Source of the DNA: Candidula unifasciata
Taxonomy: Eukaryota > Mollusca > Gastropoda > Stylommatophora > Geomitridae
DNA length: 64,000 nucleotides
Assembly: GCA_905116865.2 (NCBI GenBank)
Contig: CAJHNH020004924.1
Location: forward strand, 232,001 to 296,000
Direction: 5' to 3'
Shown piece by piece: positions 1 to 12,290 of the stretch; positions within the stretch are counted from its first letter, which is position 1; every line of letters starts with the position of its first letter. The position numbers and the translations under genes were made by a program. Under the pieces are notes generated by a model, which was not told the DNA's origin, made no database searches, and worked only from the letters and a program-made list of their open reading frames with translations.

Positions 1-121
1 ACTCTGTCTCCTTCTCATTATTGTATGTTCTACTTTCATTCGCATAGAATCCTACGTTTTTTAAGAGTAAGTTTTTAATTTTTTTTTTAAATCACAATTT
101 TTTGTTATTTTCCATCCTCAG

Positions 122-241
122 CCAAGCACGTTTATTTCGCGACAAACTATTTTCAGTGAACCCACCAAAGTCAATAAGCCCCAAAAGTGCAATAGAGAAG
201 AAACAAAGGATCGATTTCCCCCGTATCAGCTTTCAGAATAA
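122..241 (+). CDS. Possible terminal exon, weak
   Basis: A very good acceptor (long T tract, TTTTCCATCCTCAG) is followed by 39 open codons beginning PSTFISRQTIF and ending PPYQLSE and TAA, with AATAAA overlapping the stop at 238-243. A second frame is also open here, up to a poly(A) run at 408-438. Composition does not decide between a real exon and chance. No family is recognised. Confidence 0.18.
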   Translation, partial: PSTFISRQTIFSEPTKVNKPQKCNREETKDRFPPYQLSE

Positions 242-407
242 AACAAGCATGACAAAATCCAAGCAAATAGTAGATCACTTAGCTGTTTTGAATGAGTGCG
301 CATGTATTAAATCTTACGCAGTGGTTCTCAACTTGTATTCTCTCTTAGCATTTCCCGAAATTTACCTTTCTGACTCCCTTGCCAGAATCGATAATCAATC
401 AGTGTTG

Positions 408-443
<36 letters not shown>

Positions 444-1640
444 TGATAACTTCATTCCAGTCAAAGACTATACATTTTATGGTAATTTAAGTAATGCAAA
501 TTGCGCACAGTCACAGGAATCGATTGATAGTTTGTTTAATTATTAATTGATCAATGTGGCCACAGGCTTCATGATCTGGAGCTGCAGTGGTAACATGTCA
601 GGTCGGATTGCTGGAAGGGGCAAGTATGGATAACCTCTCTTTTGTGCCTGTGTGTTAAAAGGTGATTCATTGGAAACTAAGTCGATCAGTCATGATGTGG
701 GAAATTAATCGAAAACTAATCTTTAACGTTCCCATAGCTGCGAAAACTGTATGTCTTTGTTCACAATCAGGAATGCTATTTTGTTGTAGTTGTTTTGGGT
801 GTCCTAATCGTAGCCTCTTAACAGGTTTAAGGGGGTGGGGGTGGTTTAGGGGGTGGGGGTGGGGTCGAGGGTATCGGTGGTTTGGGGGTGGGGGGGGGGG
901 GTTGAAGGTATCGGTGATTTGTCATGTTGTATCAATATCCAGGATGAAACACTATGTCGCAAGGGTTTAATCTGCAGGTAACTACACGGAGAGGACAATA
1001 CGTCAGTCAGTCATTCATTTTCAACAGTTAAGCAAATTATTGGTGTATAATATATATAGTTGTATCGAATGGTAACAACACACAACGATTAACACCAAAT
1101 GTCAAAATATTCATGCCGACTAACAGTTAAAACTAAAATATTACTGTCACAAACAACGATTTTATACTTTCAAATTTGAAGCATGATCATCAAGTAACAT
1201 TAGGACTTAACAGCGTTTCCTGCACGGCTTCGCACTTCTCAGCAGGTGGTTCTTAAATGGCTTTAATTGCTCTTGTTCTTGTTTTACTTTTTGTTTAGGT
1301 CTGGCTATTGCCTTTATTTTCTCTAAAAAAATTTTTTCAGTCTGTGCGTACCTCTTTAGATAACAGTTACAGCACCTGCTACTTTTTTGGAGACTGAATC
1401 TGAAAATTGTTCTTGAACTTCTTTGTGACTGAGTTATCCTACATTATATTGATTTCTACGACTGTAAGAAATTTTATATCTGTTACCTTTCAAGCTGATT
1501 ATACCTGGTAATGGTAGTGGATCAGTAAATACATCATCATCACTTCTAAAAACCTTAACATTCTACACAGATTATATACTGATTTTTGTTTTGTTATTAT
1601 TTATACATATATGAACTATTTAATTGGTTGTCCTATTGTC
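242..1640. other. No gene seen
   Basis: This stretch holds a 31-base A run ending at 438 and a G/GT-rich low-complexity block at 829-901 with a G run at 890-901. The rest is AT-rich unique-looking sequence. I see no supported exon. Confidence 0.5.
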
Positions 1641-2060
1641 TAGTCTACATACATCCAGTTTTAACATATGGCTATAAATCCTGGGCAATCAGTAGGCAGG
1701 CCAAACAATTTCTTGAGGCCTTAGAGATATGGTTTTACATAAGTATGCTTAAAATACCGTAGACAGCCAAAAATAGCAACCAAGAGGTTTTGAAAGAGGC
1801 GAAAGCCCAAAGACAACTTGTCACAGACACTAGAAGGAGACAGTCATCATTTTTCGGCCATGTTATTAGAAGAGGGAAAATGGAACATGTTGTGATTACT
1901 GGAAAGATCTGTGGAAGGAGGGATAGAGGAAGACAACGAGAGAAGACTTTTTGAACAGTCTTGCAGGTGTGTCAACACACGAACTGATAGATGCTGCAGG
2001 AGATCGTAGATTGTGGAGAGGCATGATTTCCCATGCCAGTCGACAAGGCACCTGATGATG
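1640..2060 (+). mobile_element. LINE 3' end fragment (non-LTR reverse transcriptase tail)
   Basis: The frame-shifted translation shows YGYKSWA, LEALEIWFY, FFGHVIRRGKMEHVVITGK, GRRDRGRQREKTF and LWRGMISHASRQGT followed by stop codons. This is the usual order at the C-terminal end of non-LTR retrotransposon ORF2 (FGHV.R, GRR.RGRQR, W.....A..QGT). Several stops and frame changes mark it as dead. Confidence 0.75.
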
Positions 2061-2737
2061 ATTGTCTAGCGTTCATATTGCTTTATTATGTTGTGTGTTT
2101 AGGAAAATGCTCCCGCCAATTAACCCATTTGTCCTCTTCACAAAAATAGATGACTTATTCTCCATGTTCATTTCTTACTCCTAGTCCAAATGTTCCCACA
2201 TCATTTTCAGTAGTACACCTCAGTTAATGCTCTTGCTACACTCTTTGTACCCCGCCATACCTAGTGGATCGGCAATACTGCATACGTGTTGGGGTAAACG
2301 TACAGCTTCTCTGTTACTGCCACCGGGTCTGTGGACTAAGTTCTTCTTCTCGTTGTCTTTATTTTGTTGCGGACTTCAACATAAGTACTTGCTGTGGCAG
2401 CTTGCCTACTATGATAGGACTTCTAAAAAAAAACCTGTATATTGTATCTACAGCTGAGGTACAACGTTTCCTCATAAAAACAATATGTCTAATTCGGTCG
2501 GCAAGAGTTCATCGCAGGGATTCCCTACCTGCTCAGGGCTACAGGGTACATCCCTTGGTTTGGCTGTCATCGGTGCCCTAAGTAAAACTTTGTTGACGTT
2601 TCTACAGTGTAGAAGGGATTTGTCCTGTTACTTCCATCCAGGATGCGACACGCAAAATCGCATGAGTGGTCAGATCATAACCCAGCAGCCAGGAGAGATA
2701 AAACACAGACAAGCATGGGAAAGGAGCGTGATAAAAG

Positions 2738-2802
2738 AGAGACAGACAGGCAAAGAATAATGAGACTGATAAAACAGACAGAGACAGGCAAAGGATAATG
2801 AG
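2738..2802. repeat. Short tandem duplication
   Basis: The unit with AGACAGGCAAAG and ATAATGAGACTGATAAAACA occurs twice in a row with small changes. Confidence 0.5.
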
Positions 2803-2889
2803 CGTTGTCTTTATTACCCCTGTGGGTCCTCAAGAGCATGACAAGTTTGTGCTCTTAAGGCACAGCCAACGGAAATGTACTACAGATCT

Positions 2890-3120
2890 GATTCGTTCCA
2901 TTAGTCTAATGGTTATTTCATATTCATTCAGGTTTCATGATCGCTATGCTGGCCATATGTTCGAATCCTCATATTGACAGAGATTTTATATTAACAAATT
3001 GAGCTCTTAAGACAGACCTTATCAGAAAATACTGTGGGCAATAAAACCATCTGAGGATTTATTGATACTCTTATCTTTATAGTGCTCACTTGCCTATAAA
3101 ACATGAGACCAGTGCCATAG
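2890..3120 (+). mobile_element. tRNA-derived SINE (family E)
   Basis: A pol III A-box-like TAGTCTAATGG near 2909 is followed about 60 bases later by a B box GTTCGAATCC. The downstream region is unrelated to tRNA. Acceptor-stem pairing is not evident, so it is read as a SINE rather than a tRNA gene. Confidence 0.5.
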
Positions 3121-3144
3121 GTTCATCACACAAGAAAAGTAAGT

Positions 3145-3372
3145 AAAGGACCCTTTTCCACACATACTGGGTATATAGGGCTAGACCAAAGACACAGAAT
3201 GGATGATGAGGTCAGCATCACGCCGGCCGCATTTGGTACCCACTCAACGCTGGGTCGACCTGGTAACCAGGATCAATTTTGAAGAAAAAAATCCGCCTCT
3301 GCCAGGGAGCGAACACCCGATCTACCGATCCGCAAGCCAGCGTCTAGACGCTACGCCAGGGCGACACCCCTC
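3145..3372 (-). mobile_element. tRNA-derived SINE (family B), near full length
   Basis: Reading the minus strand gives a tRNA-like head with A box (TGGCGTAGCGTC) and B-box-like GTGTTCGCTCCC, then a body containing CAGGTCGACCCAGCGTTG, GGCGTGATGCTGACC and GGTCTAGCCCTATATACCC. The same body occurs at 3555-3735, 9100-9235, 50215-50475, 51540-51715, 55780-55880 and 60712-60990 on this strand, and at 36015-36230 and 58080-58255 on the other. Confidence 0.7.
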
Positions 3373-3554
3373 ACCACACAAGAAGGCCTCTATATATATC
3401 CTTTACAATTTTACCTCCAATATAATTCGCTGTGCTAGTGACACTTGACCTACTGACATAAATATATTCAAGATGACATAAGCACTTTTAGCAACGGTAG
3501 CTAACGGCAATATAAATGTCAACATGAACCGCCGTAGAGAGGGAACAAAAATAA

Positions 3555-3735
3555 CACGTCCCTTCTCCACGCCTTCAGGCGTATAGGGCATATAGGGCTA
3601 GACCAATATTTTTATAGACCAATCGGCACAAGATGGGTGATGTGGTCAGCATCACGCCGACCGGGTAGGATGGTAAGTCAGCTTTGATTTTGTACTTGGA
3701 AATGTCCTGGGAAGTAAAGGTGAGCGGCCGGTTGT
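3555..3735 (-). mobile_element. SINE family B, head-truncated
   Basis: It shares the GGGCTAGACCAAT, GATGTGGTCAGCATCACGCC and body sequence with the copy at 3145-3372. The tRNA-like head is lost. Confidence 0.65.
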
Positions 3736-4322
3736 TGACCATACAACCTATCGTATGCCGATTAGGGTTTAATAACACAAGTTTAGCATTGCATGCCTAA
3801 TCCGTTTCGTTAAAAAAAAAAAAAAAGAGGATCCTTTAGACTGTTTTTAAAAGTACATGATAATAACCCGCTGTGTTGGTGACCCTTTTCCTACTCCTTT
3901 TAAAATAAATTCAAGAGAATACAAATACTTCTTGGCAACGACAATTATAATCCGTTGCAAAAGTCGTGCTCAAATTAAAAAAAAAAAATTTTAACAGAGC
4001 AACGGTTTGGTATAAATTGTTTTTTTCTTCCTTTCCCCTTTCCTTAGTCTATTAACTTGCCATATGTCCCTAATTCTTGAATCTATTCCATTCCTCAAAA
4101 TCGAATAAATCTAAATCGGGTACACAGAAATATGGATTGACATATTTGCCTTTTTTCCCCACCCTTGTGCCTTCTATCTGTCTACGTCTTGCAACGTGGT
4201 CACACCCATGGAGCGAAGGAGGAGGTGTTCTCAGCTCAGTCAGGTCGGCTTCGTCAGACAAGACTTGTTCGTCACATTCAATTCATCGCAAGTGGCGAAT
4301 CTAACTTGTGTCTTTGCACCAG

Positions 4323-4487
4323 GTCTTGCTAATATTGATGGCAATGAGAAGAAGATTATTTGACGGACAACGCAGCTATTATGATGCTCTTGAAATGGGC
4401 AGAAATGATGTGGCCAATGCAGTACGAGGTGCATATCGCGATGACGATTACGGCGACAGGTTCGACTCCGCAGCAGTGTCCATTTAG
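4323..4487 (+). CDS. Terminal coding exon of unidentified protein
   Basis: I read 54 codons plus TAG in phase 0, from VLLILMAMRRRLFDGQ through YYDALEMGRNDVANAV to RDDDYGDRFDSAAVSI. The other two frames hit stops at once. The acceptor is strong: branch point CTAAC, a pyrimidine tract, then CACCAG. The start looks like the end of a membrane helix followed by a basic stop-transfer cluster and an acidic cytoplasmic tail. The last residues V-S-I resemble a class II PDZ ligand. I do not recognise the family, and no convincing upstream exon is visible between 242 and 4300. DUOXA, the DUOX maturation factor, is a neighbour of DUOX in vertebrates and would fit a multi-TM protein, but the tail does not show a clear DUOXA match. 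Confidence 0.55.
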   Translation, partial: VLLILMAMRRRLFDGQRSYYDALEMGRNDVANAVRGAYRDDDYGDRFDSAAVSI

Positions 4488-5420
4488 GTCCATACGGGGC
4501 GGGGGGGGGGGGGGGGCGGCCTGGAATTGCCAGACATGATTTTTTTTTTAAAAATAGATATAAAATGTTTAATGTTATTCAACACAGAACGGGTGTGATC
4601 AGTCAATTTGTGGTGTGGGGTTATTCTGGAGGAGACTCCAGCACTAATGGATTATCCTGAAGTGCTGTGCTGATAGTTCCCAATAATTACAACTCAGTCA
4701 AACATGTTGTAAAAATGAAACGTCTAAAATCTTCAAATTGTATTTACATAATTAACTATACTTTAACTATACACTATGTTTAGAAGTAAAGCTCCTTTTC
4801 AACGCCTTCAGTATTATTATTCACAGACTGGAAATCTGTGTTCTGTCTTCAGTTATTTGAGAACCATTGCTTCTTAGGCATTGTCACAAAGAGCTAAATT
4901 ATAAAGACACTTCAAGGGATTGTCAGTATTTCAAGTATTACATGGCTGTTAATGAAAATTATGAGACTCTTTGCACTGTACAGAAAAATAATTTTTAAAC
5001 AATTTCAAATCTGATATATAAATTTTGAAACTGCACTTAAGAGTGTTTATATGAGGGATGGTAACCAACCCTGCAGGTGAACGTACTTTTTCAAGACTAA
5101 AAATATTTTTTTTGAAGGCCGTGGAAAGGTGGGGGGGGGGGGGGTATGCTACGTAGCACAATGGGACAGCAATGTTTGAGATGGCTTTCACTGTGTGTGT
5201 GTGTGTGTGCATGGAGAAATGACAGCATGAAGACCACTGATTTTAAGCTAGTAATAAAAGAATTATGTAAAAAGAATTGCCACAAATGTATGTTATAATA
5301 AGAAGTTAGCAGTAATTTCAAACAGTGCCATCTAATCTATGTTTATGTTTCAACGGCTATTGTATTTAAGTGTCAATAAAATAAATATATGTTTAATATT
5401 ATTGACTATTTGTATTTCAT
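4488..5420 (+). other. Probable 3' UTR with poly(A) signal
   Basis: The sequence after the TAG at 4485-4487 has no further open coding frame. It contains a 16-base G run (4501-4516), a 13-base G run near 5133-5145 and a short (TG)n. AATAAA at 5375-5380 is followed by a GT-rich stretch, a plausible end of the transcript. Confidence 0.4.
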
Positions 5421-5536
5421 TTATGTCAGTGGTTGTCGAATAAGCCACAGCACATTGGTTTGCCCGGGTGCCAATAATGCTGATAAGACGCCCCTGACTG
5501 AACCTGGGGGCGTAGGAATCTTAAGGACCGACTAAG

Positions 5537-5901
5537 CCCCCCCCCCCCACCCCCCACTTTTCCCGAAAAAAGTAGGTGTACCAGCCCCTTTGTAAATTTG
5601 TGAAGGGGTTAAACTGCCCCAATCCCACCACTTTTCCCATTCATGAACAGAAGTATTCTTTTTAGATTTTCAAAACACATAGTATATTATTTTCAATTGT
5701 ATATTAATTTGCCATTTAGTACATTATTGTTATTATTATTTTTACTATTATTATTATCAACATTGTTATTAAGCACTTTAGAAAGGGTAAGTTCCCTTCA
5801 ACAACCCCCCCCCCCCCCCCCACCTTTTCCACCCCCTCTTCCCCCTTTTCCCCAGCCGACTCTAGATTATTTCTAAGGGCAATCACCCCCCCCCCCCCCC
5901 C
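5537..5901. repeat. Cluster of poly(C) runs
   Basis: C runs lie at 5537-5548, 5805-5821 (17 bases) and 5886-5901 (16 bases), within a C-rich block that also has a TTATTATTATT stretch. Such runs are slippage-prone and can form quadruplexes on the minus strand. Confidence 0.8.
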
Positions 5902-6180
5902 GTTTTCTTTGTTTCAACACTCCTGCTCCAAATGTTTTAATTATTTTGTATATTTAATATGTTCCGGAGAATAAAACGGGTTGGTGGGAGAATATGAAAG
6001 ACACTGGCACCGGTATTCTCTCTATTCCTGATTTTTTCTTAAGCACACCCGTATCTCGTTCTGTGGCTTACTTTATATCTCAAATATTTAACAAAGGCAA
6101 ACTCCTTGACTACCACATGTAGCCCAGAGTTTGATCTGCACGGCGTCAAGGCCTGTGCCTTTTCGGTTATAGACCAACCA

Positions 6181-6380
6181 TTACGTCCTTTTTAGGACGT
6201 AATTTTTTGTTATTTGAAGCCCCACTCTGGCTTTTGCCAGGGGCCGCAATATAGGCAGGTCATCATTATGGCCAAATGTCTGAACGCGGTTTCTGGGACC
6301 TCTCCACGGTGATCCTCATCCGCATGGTGGCACTTTGTGTCATCGGGTGTTTATCGCTTGTGTGATGTCCTGGTGGGGTA
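6181..6380 (+). repeat. Dispersed repeat family F
   Basis: It begins with a perfect hairpin (TTACGTCCT, four-base loop, AGGACGTAA). It continues with TTGAAGCCCCACTCTGGC, a short hairpin around GCCAGGGGCC, GGTTTCTGGGACCTCTCCAC, GGTGATCCTCATCC, and ends GTGTGATGTCCTGGTGGGGT. No pol III boxes or coding capacity are visible. Confidence 0.75.
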
Positions 6381-6867
6381 AAAAAATCCAATCCAAGGCC
6401 TGTGCCATGCATTAAATAACAGTGTGCAGAGATAGCTTCCTGATTCAACACAAACAGCCATGTACGGGAAGTCCCATGGGAGATGCTGTCATTTAGGTGT
6501 GCAGCAATCACGCTTAAATATATTATAATTTACGGTATTCTGAGTTTGGCTGACAATTCCCGTGCTACATGCTAAATGGGTTAGCAGCGTCAGACAAAAG
6601 ACGATCAGCAGTTGAAATGCCAAAAGAAGACAGAGAACATACTTTTCATAACTGACATAGCGACTGTGCTCAAGGCATGGCATACAATACGAACGCTATG
6701 CACATACTGAAGCCGAAAGACTAATAAAGTTAAAGACAACGGGACTCAATCAGGAACTGTTTTTCATGTTTTCATCATCTCCGTCAAATGCCTTGCCGAC
6801 TCACGTAGGTGATCAATCTGCAATCCTCAGCAGCATGTTTCAGTTCCTGTGCTGTCGCCCTTTCATG

Positions 6868-7015
6868 CTATGAGAAAGGGCTGTTACAAATATTACAAAT
6901 ATTCTTGCGCTGTCTTCCTCTGTCTCTCTTTCCACAACTTCTTCCAGTGGTCACAAAATGTTTTAGCTTTTCTCTTTTCATTACATGATCTAGATTGATA
7001 TTTGCTTGACCAATG
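6868..7015 (-). mobile_element. LINE 3' end fragment
   Basis: The minus strand reads NLDHVMKREKLKHFVTTGRS and CGKRDRGRQRKN, the reverse-transcriptase tail seen at 1640-2060. Confidence 0.65.
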
Positions 7016-7189
7016 TTTTCCAAATTGCACACTGCCGTTTCCTGGGCGGCGCTTGGACAGTCGATGGAGACGGCAGCTGCGTCGATCAAATTTGGGAGGG
7101 TGCGCAGGGGATGTCCGGGGAAAAGGGGGGGGGGGGGGTTGGTAGTGTTCTCAGGTGCAGTTTGATGCATTGCTTGAAAATAGGGAAGC

Positions 7190-7271
<82 letters not shown>
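7190..7271. repeat. (GA)n microsatellite with G run
   Basis: An interrupted (AG)n of about 75 bases is followed by a G run. A 14-base G run also lies at 7125-7138. Confidence 0.95.
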
Positions 7272-8654
7272 TGGGAGAGAATATTGATAAACCGTTCGTA
7301 CGTGTTACGATCGAGTAAGTATAACAGATAAGTATAACTTAGTAATTGCTTAATGTTCAAGATAAGCAAAGACGTTAGCAGTACCTCCGTTTTAGGCATC
7401 CTTTGTCAGTGCGACTGTAACAGGCACTTTTAATGAGGAATGACTTTTTTTTTTTTTTTTTTTTTCCAAAAACACGTTTATAAACATTCGGATGCATCCT
7501 TCTCACTGACATTATTTAAATGTAATTTTGACATTTTTAATAATATTCCCATACTTTCGACACTGAGTGGAAGGATGGCCTGAGCTAAAATTTACACAAG
7601 CAACAGGTAATGTGTATGTATTTTTGTAAATAAATAAATTTATACTAACTATTAGATAGAATTCAAAAATACAACTTTTTCAGAAAGTCAGTAATACTGA
7701 GACACCGTGTCTCAGAGCAGTGTAAAATGCCAATCTTTTCCTATTTTACATAAACGATATTACTCAATTTTGTCACCAGCAAGTCTTCAACAGTCCACAG
7801 TTAGGACAGTTGCGACCATTAAAAACTGTTGTCTTTGAGCTCCTAAATTTCATAGACAGTACAAAACCCTCAATCTGAAAAGAACAAAAGGCTTCAAAAC
7901 CATCTGATGAAGAGAGATTTCAACATTTAAAAAAAATTGAGTATGGGTAAATCATCATGCAGAAGAAACCTTAACAAAGTATGCAAATACAAAACCTGAT
8001 CTGAAGATGTGTAAAGCTCTAAAATCGGAACTATGGATTAGTTGTCCAGACTTTTCCAGTAAAGTTCTAGAACTTCCCGGAATAATCTTCATTTAAAAAA
8101 AAAAAAAACCGAGTCAATGGACTCTTTCACTATAAATATCCAGGAATCAGTATTACCTAAAAAATTTGACTATGTGTTCAAAGAGGGTTTCCCTAAAGAA
8201 GATACAGAAAAGAAAGTGGTTGAATCTACATTACTCACACAAATGGCAACTCAGATATAACGCTCAGAAGCGACATAGACGCTTGCACCAACTTCAGAGC
8301 AGACGCATCAGCCCTGGTTTCAACTATGCAGAATCTCAATGGTCCATTTTAACTTAACAAGAAGCTGTAATGCACACTGACACGGAATTAGACTTCAAGC
8401 CACGCAGAACATCATAGTCTTTGAAATAATTTTTTTTTTTTTTTTTAAACATAAGAATGCTGTCCACAAGAACAGAATTAGTCCAGCGGTGGATTCCAGT
8501 CCTCTGGGATATAGCTAGAAACTGAAATCCAGATGAGATTACAAAGGCTATAGGGAACGCATGAAGCCACGTCTGTCTCAGACTTAGAAACACCAAGGAC
8601 GCTCTTAAAACAATGGTTGAATCTAAACTAGTGAAAGAAAATTTCAGGTCAGAG
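7272..8654. other. No gene seen; probable repeat debris
   Basis: AT-rich sequence with poly(T)/poly(A) runs (7447-7465, 8095-8108, 8429-8446). An open frame at 8166-8357 on the plus strand is basic and low in conserved features. It lies just upstream of a LINE tail and may be part of the same element. Confidence 0.4.
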
Positions 8655-8915
8655 CATGTTATAAAAGTGCGAAGTGCATTGCATCATTCTATCTGTTCGA
8701 TTACAGAAGGTATATTAGAAGGAAGTAACAAACTCGAGATCTTGGTACAACAGGCAAAATTGATAGAAGGGGTCAAGTGGAGAAGCAAATAGATAAATAC
8801 CTGGATAGCATGGTTATGAATATATGACAAGAACACTGACATGATCTGTGATTCTGTAGAATGGCGAATCATGACCACCTATGCGCATCAGCATGGTACC
8901 TAATGATGATGATAT
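8655..8915 (+). mobile_element. LINE 3' end fragment
   Basis: The translation ends DSVEWRIMTTYAHQHGT followed by two stops and a (GAT)n tail, the typical terminus of a non-LTR element. It matches the termini at 2040 and 58710. Confidence 0.65.
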
Positions 8916-9099
8916 TTGCACCGCCCACACTCTCCTCCCCCAAATGGGTGGGGGGGGGGGCGAATTTTTGATTGAAAAGGGGGCGGTGAGCCAAACAACT
9001 TTTTGGATCCACTGTGTTAGACCAACAGTTAAAGAAATAGACATCGGCACTGAATATATAAATATATAAATGAATATATAAAAAGTAAAGTACAATTGT

Positions 9100-9235
9100 T
9101 CACACCCTCGGGCGTATTGGGATTAGAATAGACCAATCGACACTTGCTGGGTGATGTGGTCAGCATCACGCCGGCCGCCTTTACTTCTCATGACTTCACC
9201 TGGTCGGACTCAAGGCTGTTTCGTCCTGGAAGCCA
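9100..9235 (-). mobile_element. SINE family B, truncated
   Basis: It contains GGGTGATGTGGTCAGCATCA, CGCCGGCCGCCTTTACTT and AGACCAATCGACACTTG, as in the other copies. Confidence 0.65.
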
Positions 9236-9434
9236 AAGTCAGTTTGTGAACAATGTCCGGTAGGGAGTTAATACCCTTCTCTAAATCAACGCAAAGCGCT
9301 CTGGTTCCAAGTCACTAGCAAATGGTTTCAAAGCCAGATTGGGAAGCTCTGACAAGGCATGGGTCATGCCGATATTCTGAATGCTCTACGAGAAGTAAGA
9401 CGTTGTCGAGAACCAAGTGATAACTGTGAATCTG

Positions 9435-10140
9435 CAACCATGACCAGACGCAAGAACTTCTTCTTCTTCTTTGGTCTCACTGTTACCAGGTTGTAGCCAA
9501 GTGTCGTTGTTTTCTGTATTTGTTTTGATGGATTTGTTCAACTCTTTTGCAGGTTTCATCTACCCCATTTATCCATCTCTTTCTTGATCTTCCTCTTGCT
9601 GTCCTCCCAGATGTAATACTGTAAAAAGTCTCATATGCAGTTTGATGTGGCTGCATTCTCATTAGATGGCCGAACCATTTCATTCTTGGTCTGTCAATAT
9701 AACCCAGACATGATTTTATTCAAATTTCTCTCTAATGCTGGTATTCGTAACCTTGTCTCGTGTAGTGTTGTTTGTGACTTTGCGGAGACAGCGCATTTCA
9801 CATGTAGTTATTTTCTGTTCTAGTGCTCTATTCATTGTCCATATTTAGCACTGTAATAGGGATACAGATGCTATTAATCGTTTGCTGTTTTGTTGGAAGG
9901 GAGACATTTGGGTGTCTAAGCAGTGGGGTTAACTGGTAGGTGACAGCATTGGCCTTCTGTACTCTGACTTCTATCTCTCGTTCAAGTCTGCTATCCTCTA
10001 TAAATATGCTTCCTAGATCTTTGAATTCTTGTACTTGTTTGATTGTAGTACCATTATTATGAACGTTCATGATATTATGCTTCCTGCCTATCCTCATTAC
10101 CCCAGTTTTTGCGGTATTTATTCTCATGTCATATTTTGTG
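9435..10140 (-). mobile_element. LINE family A fragment (reverse transcriptase C-terminal part)
   Basis: The minus strand gives an open segment at 9828-10127 reading KTGVMRIGRKHNIMNVHNNG, EFKDLGSIFIEDSRLEREIE, KANAVTYQLTPLLRHPNV. A second at 9483-9683 reads MKWFGHLMRMQPHQTAYE, RTARGRSRKRWINGVDET and YRKQRHLATTW. LGSIF.EDSRLEREIE and WFGHL.RM are classical for non-LTR ORF2. The middle part is lost or frameshifted. Confidence 0.85.
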
Positions 10141-10860
10141 CAGGCTTGATTTAAGAAGTCAATATGATGTTGTAAAAGCTGTTCTAGGTGGGCTGCAAGA
10201 ACATCATGTTAAAAATGGTGTGGCCAGACAAGAGCACTATGCAGGAAGCCAAAGAAGAATAAGAAACCAACACAGAACTGGTGGTCAGCCGTTACACACT
10301 GCAGGATTTACTAGAGAGGATTTCCGAGAACTTATGGACTGAATGGTTTGGTGTGCAATGAGGATGATCTGTCGACTAACTAACTATGGGAAACTGTGTT
10401 CCAGTCCATAAGCCACACAAGTCGTGACTGTGTATTTTATCCATGTCACAAAGAGCTCGGAGGGCCAGCTTGCCAAAGAAGTCTGAAAATGAAACGACAC
10501 TCGCATTATAATGGCGGGTTCGATCCAAAATACTGATAACAGAGAAAATCTACTCCCACCTTCAAATTAAACTACAGGCAGTCCCGTGTTGTAGATGGTC
10601 TCTCTTTGATGCACGAACTGGAAATGCCACCTCTGATAGCTTCACTGTCAGATTAGAAGTTCGTAGGGTGGCGTAAGGAGCGGCATTAGGGGCGGCATCA
10701 GCATTGAAGTCAAATACAGTTTTAATGTTTATCAGATCAAAAATATTAATCGTATTTGATTTCGCTGCTTATGTCGCCTCTTACGGTGCCGCCTGATGCC
10801 GTCAATCTATGTGTCATAGCATGGCACGGCCCTGACTACAGGTTATTTCGTAATTATACC
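10140..10860. other. No gene seen
   Basis: An open frame at 10109-10342 on the plus strand (ARQEHYAGSQRRIRNQH) resembles LINE tails but is not diagnostic. The remainder holds nothing I can name. Confidence 0.4.
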
Positions 10861-10862
10861 GA

Positions 10863-11095
10863 TGCCTTGGTCGGCATCTGTACCTTAGGTGTTGCAACCG
10901 CGCTTCGTAATGCCGGAGTGCCGGGCTCGATTCCAGCTGCAAACGGTTTGTCTTGCGTTGGTTTCGGCTATAGTACTAACAGCTGACCGTTCAAACTGCA
11001 ATGGCAAACCACTGAAAGTAAAATTGTCTAGAAAAAAAAAAAAAGCAGCTGGGGTTGGTTCTTCAACATCTTCTAAAGGATACGCAACTAATTTT
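10863..11095 (+). mobile_element. tRNA-derived SINE (family A)
   Basis: The tRNA-like head includes GGTGTTGCAACCGCGCTTCG and the B box GGCTCGATTCC. It is followed by CTTGCGTTGGTTTCG, GCAATGGCAAACCACTGAA, an A run and CTTCTAAAGGATACGCAAC. The order is the same as at 15734-15970. Confidence 0.7.
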
Positions 11096-12290
11096 TTTTT
11101 AACTATTGCCCTAAAAATAATAATTTTTGAACGGATGAACCGGATTTCTGAGATTTGCTTGTTTGATCCTTATCCATGCCATGCTTAATTCTAGAGGCAG
11201 CAAATCCGGGACGAAATAATTACCAGTAAAACAAATCATCATCAGCATGTAGCAGGACATTTGCAGAACGTCGCTCTCATCAAGGTCTGTCTGCCTGAAA
11301 GAAACTCGGTTTCTCGCCGGCTTTCCCGCCTAGCATACATTCATATTAAAGGAATCATTTATCTCATGTGCCTATCTTCGTATTAGTCGGGCCCTGCCTC
11401 TCCTTCCTGGTACATCGCTTTCTGCTATATTTTATTTTTCAAATCCGCCATGGCGCTTGAAATGCCCAAAATATTTCAGATTCCGTGACAAGAGGCTGTT
11501 TATTATCCAGTCTTTCTTAATGTTCAGATCTTTTAAAATGTCACACAGAACAGATTGAAAATAACATTAATTTATCACTCGTGGGGACTGATTCAATGCC
11601 ACAGTTTTAGTTAGGCAAATGTGTGATGACTATTGTAACCGCAGCTTGTCTATGCATCTTCAATATTTTTAATTATTTGATTGAATACATGCTAGGTATG
11701 AATCTTCAAATGCAAAAGCCTTATTTCTGGGTGGCTATAATTAGTACAGGTCTCACTATAAGAGTTAATATGTTAAAGTCTAACGGGCCCCAGCCAAGCT
11801 ACAACATTCGGCCAGGATGTCAGCGCTGTTGTGCAAACAGTAACAAGAATGTTAAACAAGACATTAAAAAATAATGGTTAAATAGAACAAGCAAGCTTCG
11901 ATTTGCCTGCGCTATGTCGTAGTCACGCACGCACAAAGTACAATGCAATTAAAACACACAACGGGCATGACACAAGCTCCAACATCACACAGACTGCGTC
12001 ACAGGCTGTAAGATACAATCCGAATTAGTGAGAAGACCATATTTATAATGACCAAATGGAACGCGTTGGGGTAATGTAGTCGAAAATACACCGGGCTTTC
12101 TCATTTCATGGAGCTATATCGAGCCTAGACATTTATTTTGATCTCCTTATCCTATTTATCCTTTTCGCCCTCTCCTCGCCTCATTTGCCCCCTTTTGTCT
12201 TTCAAATGGAATATATCTCCCCTCAATCAACTCACACGAACACATCCTGCTCTTCACTCTCTGCTGCAGCTTGAAACACCTGATAATAAC
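11096..12290. other. No gene seen
   Basis: Unique-looking sequence. The plus-strand open frame at 11623-11874 has no homology I recognise and no good splice context. Confidence 0.4.

Noticed and set aside
541..640. A possible internal exon after GGCCACAG upstream of the exon at 4323
   Set aside because: The acceptor lacks a pyrimidine tract and only very short frames follow before a stop or a weak donor.
11623..11874. An 83-codon hydrophobic-start frame as a small membrane protein
   Set aside because: No homology, no supporting neighbouring features, and such lengths are expected by chance in AT-rich DNA.
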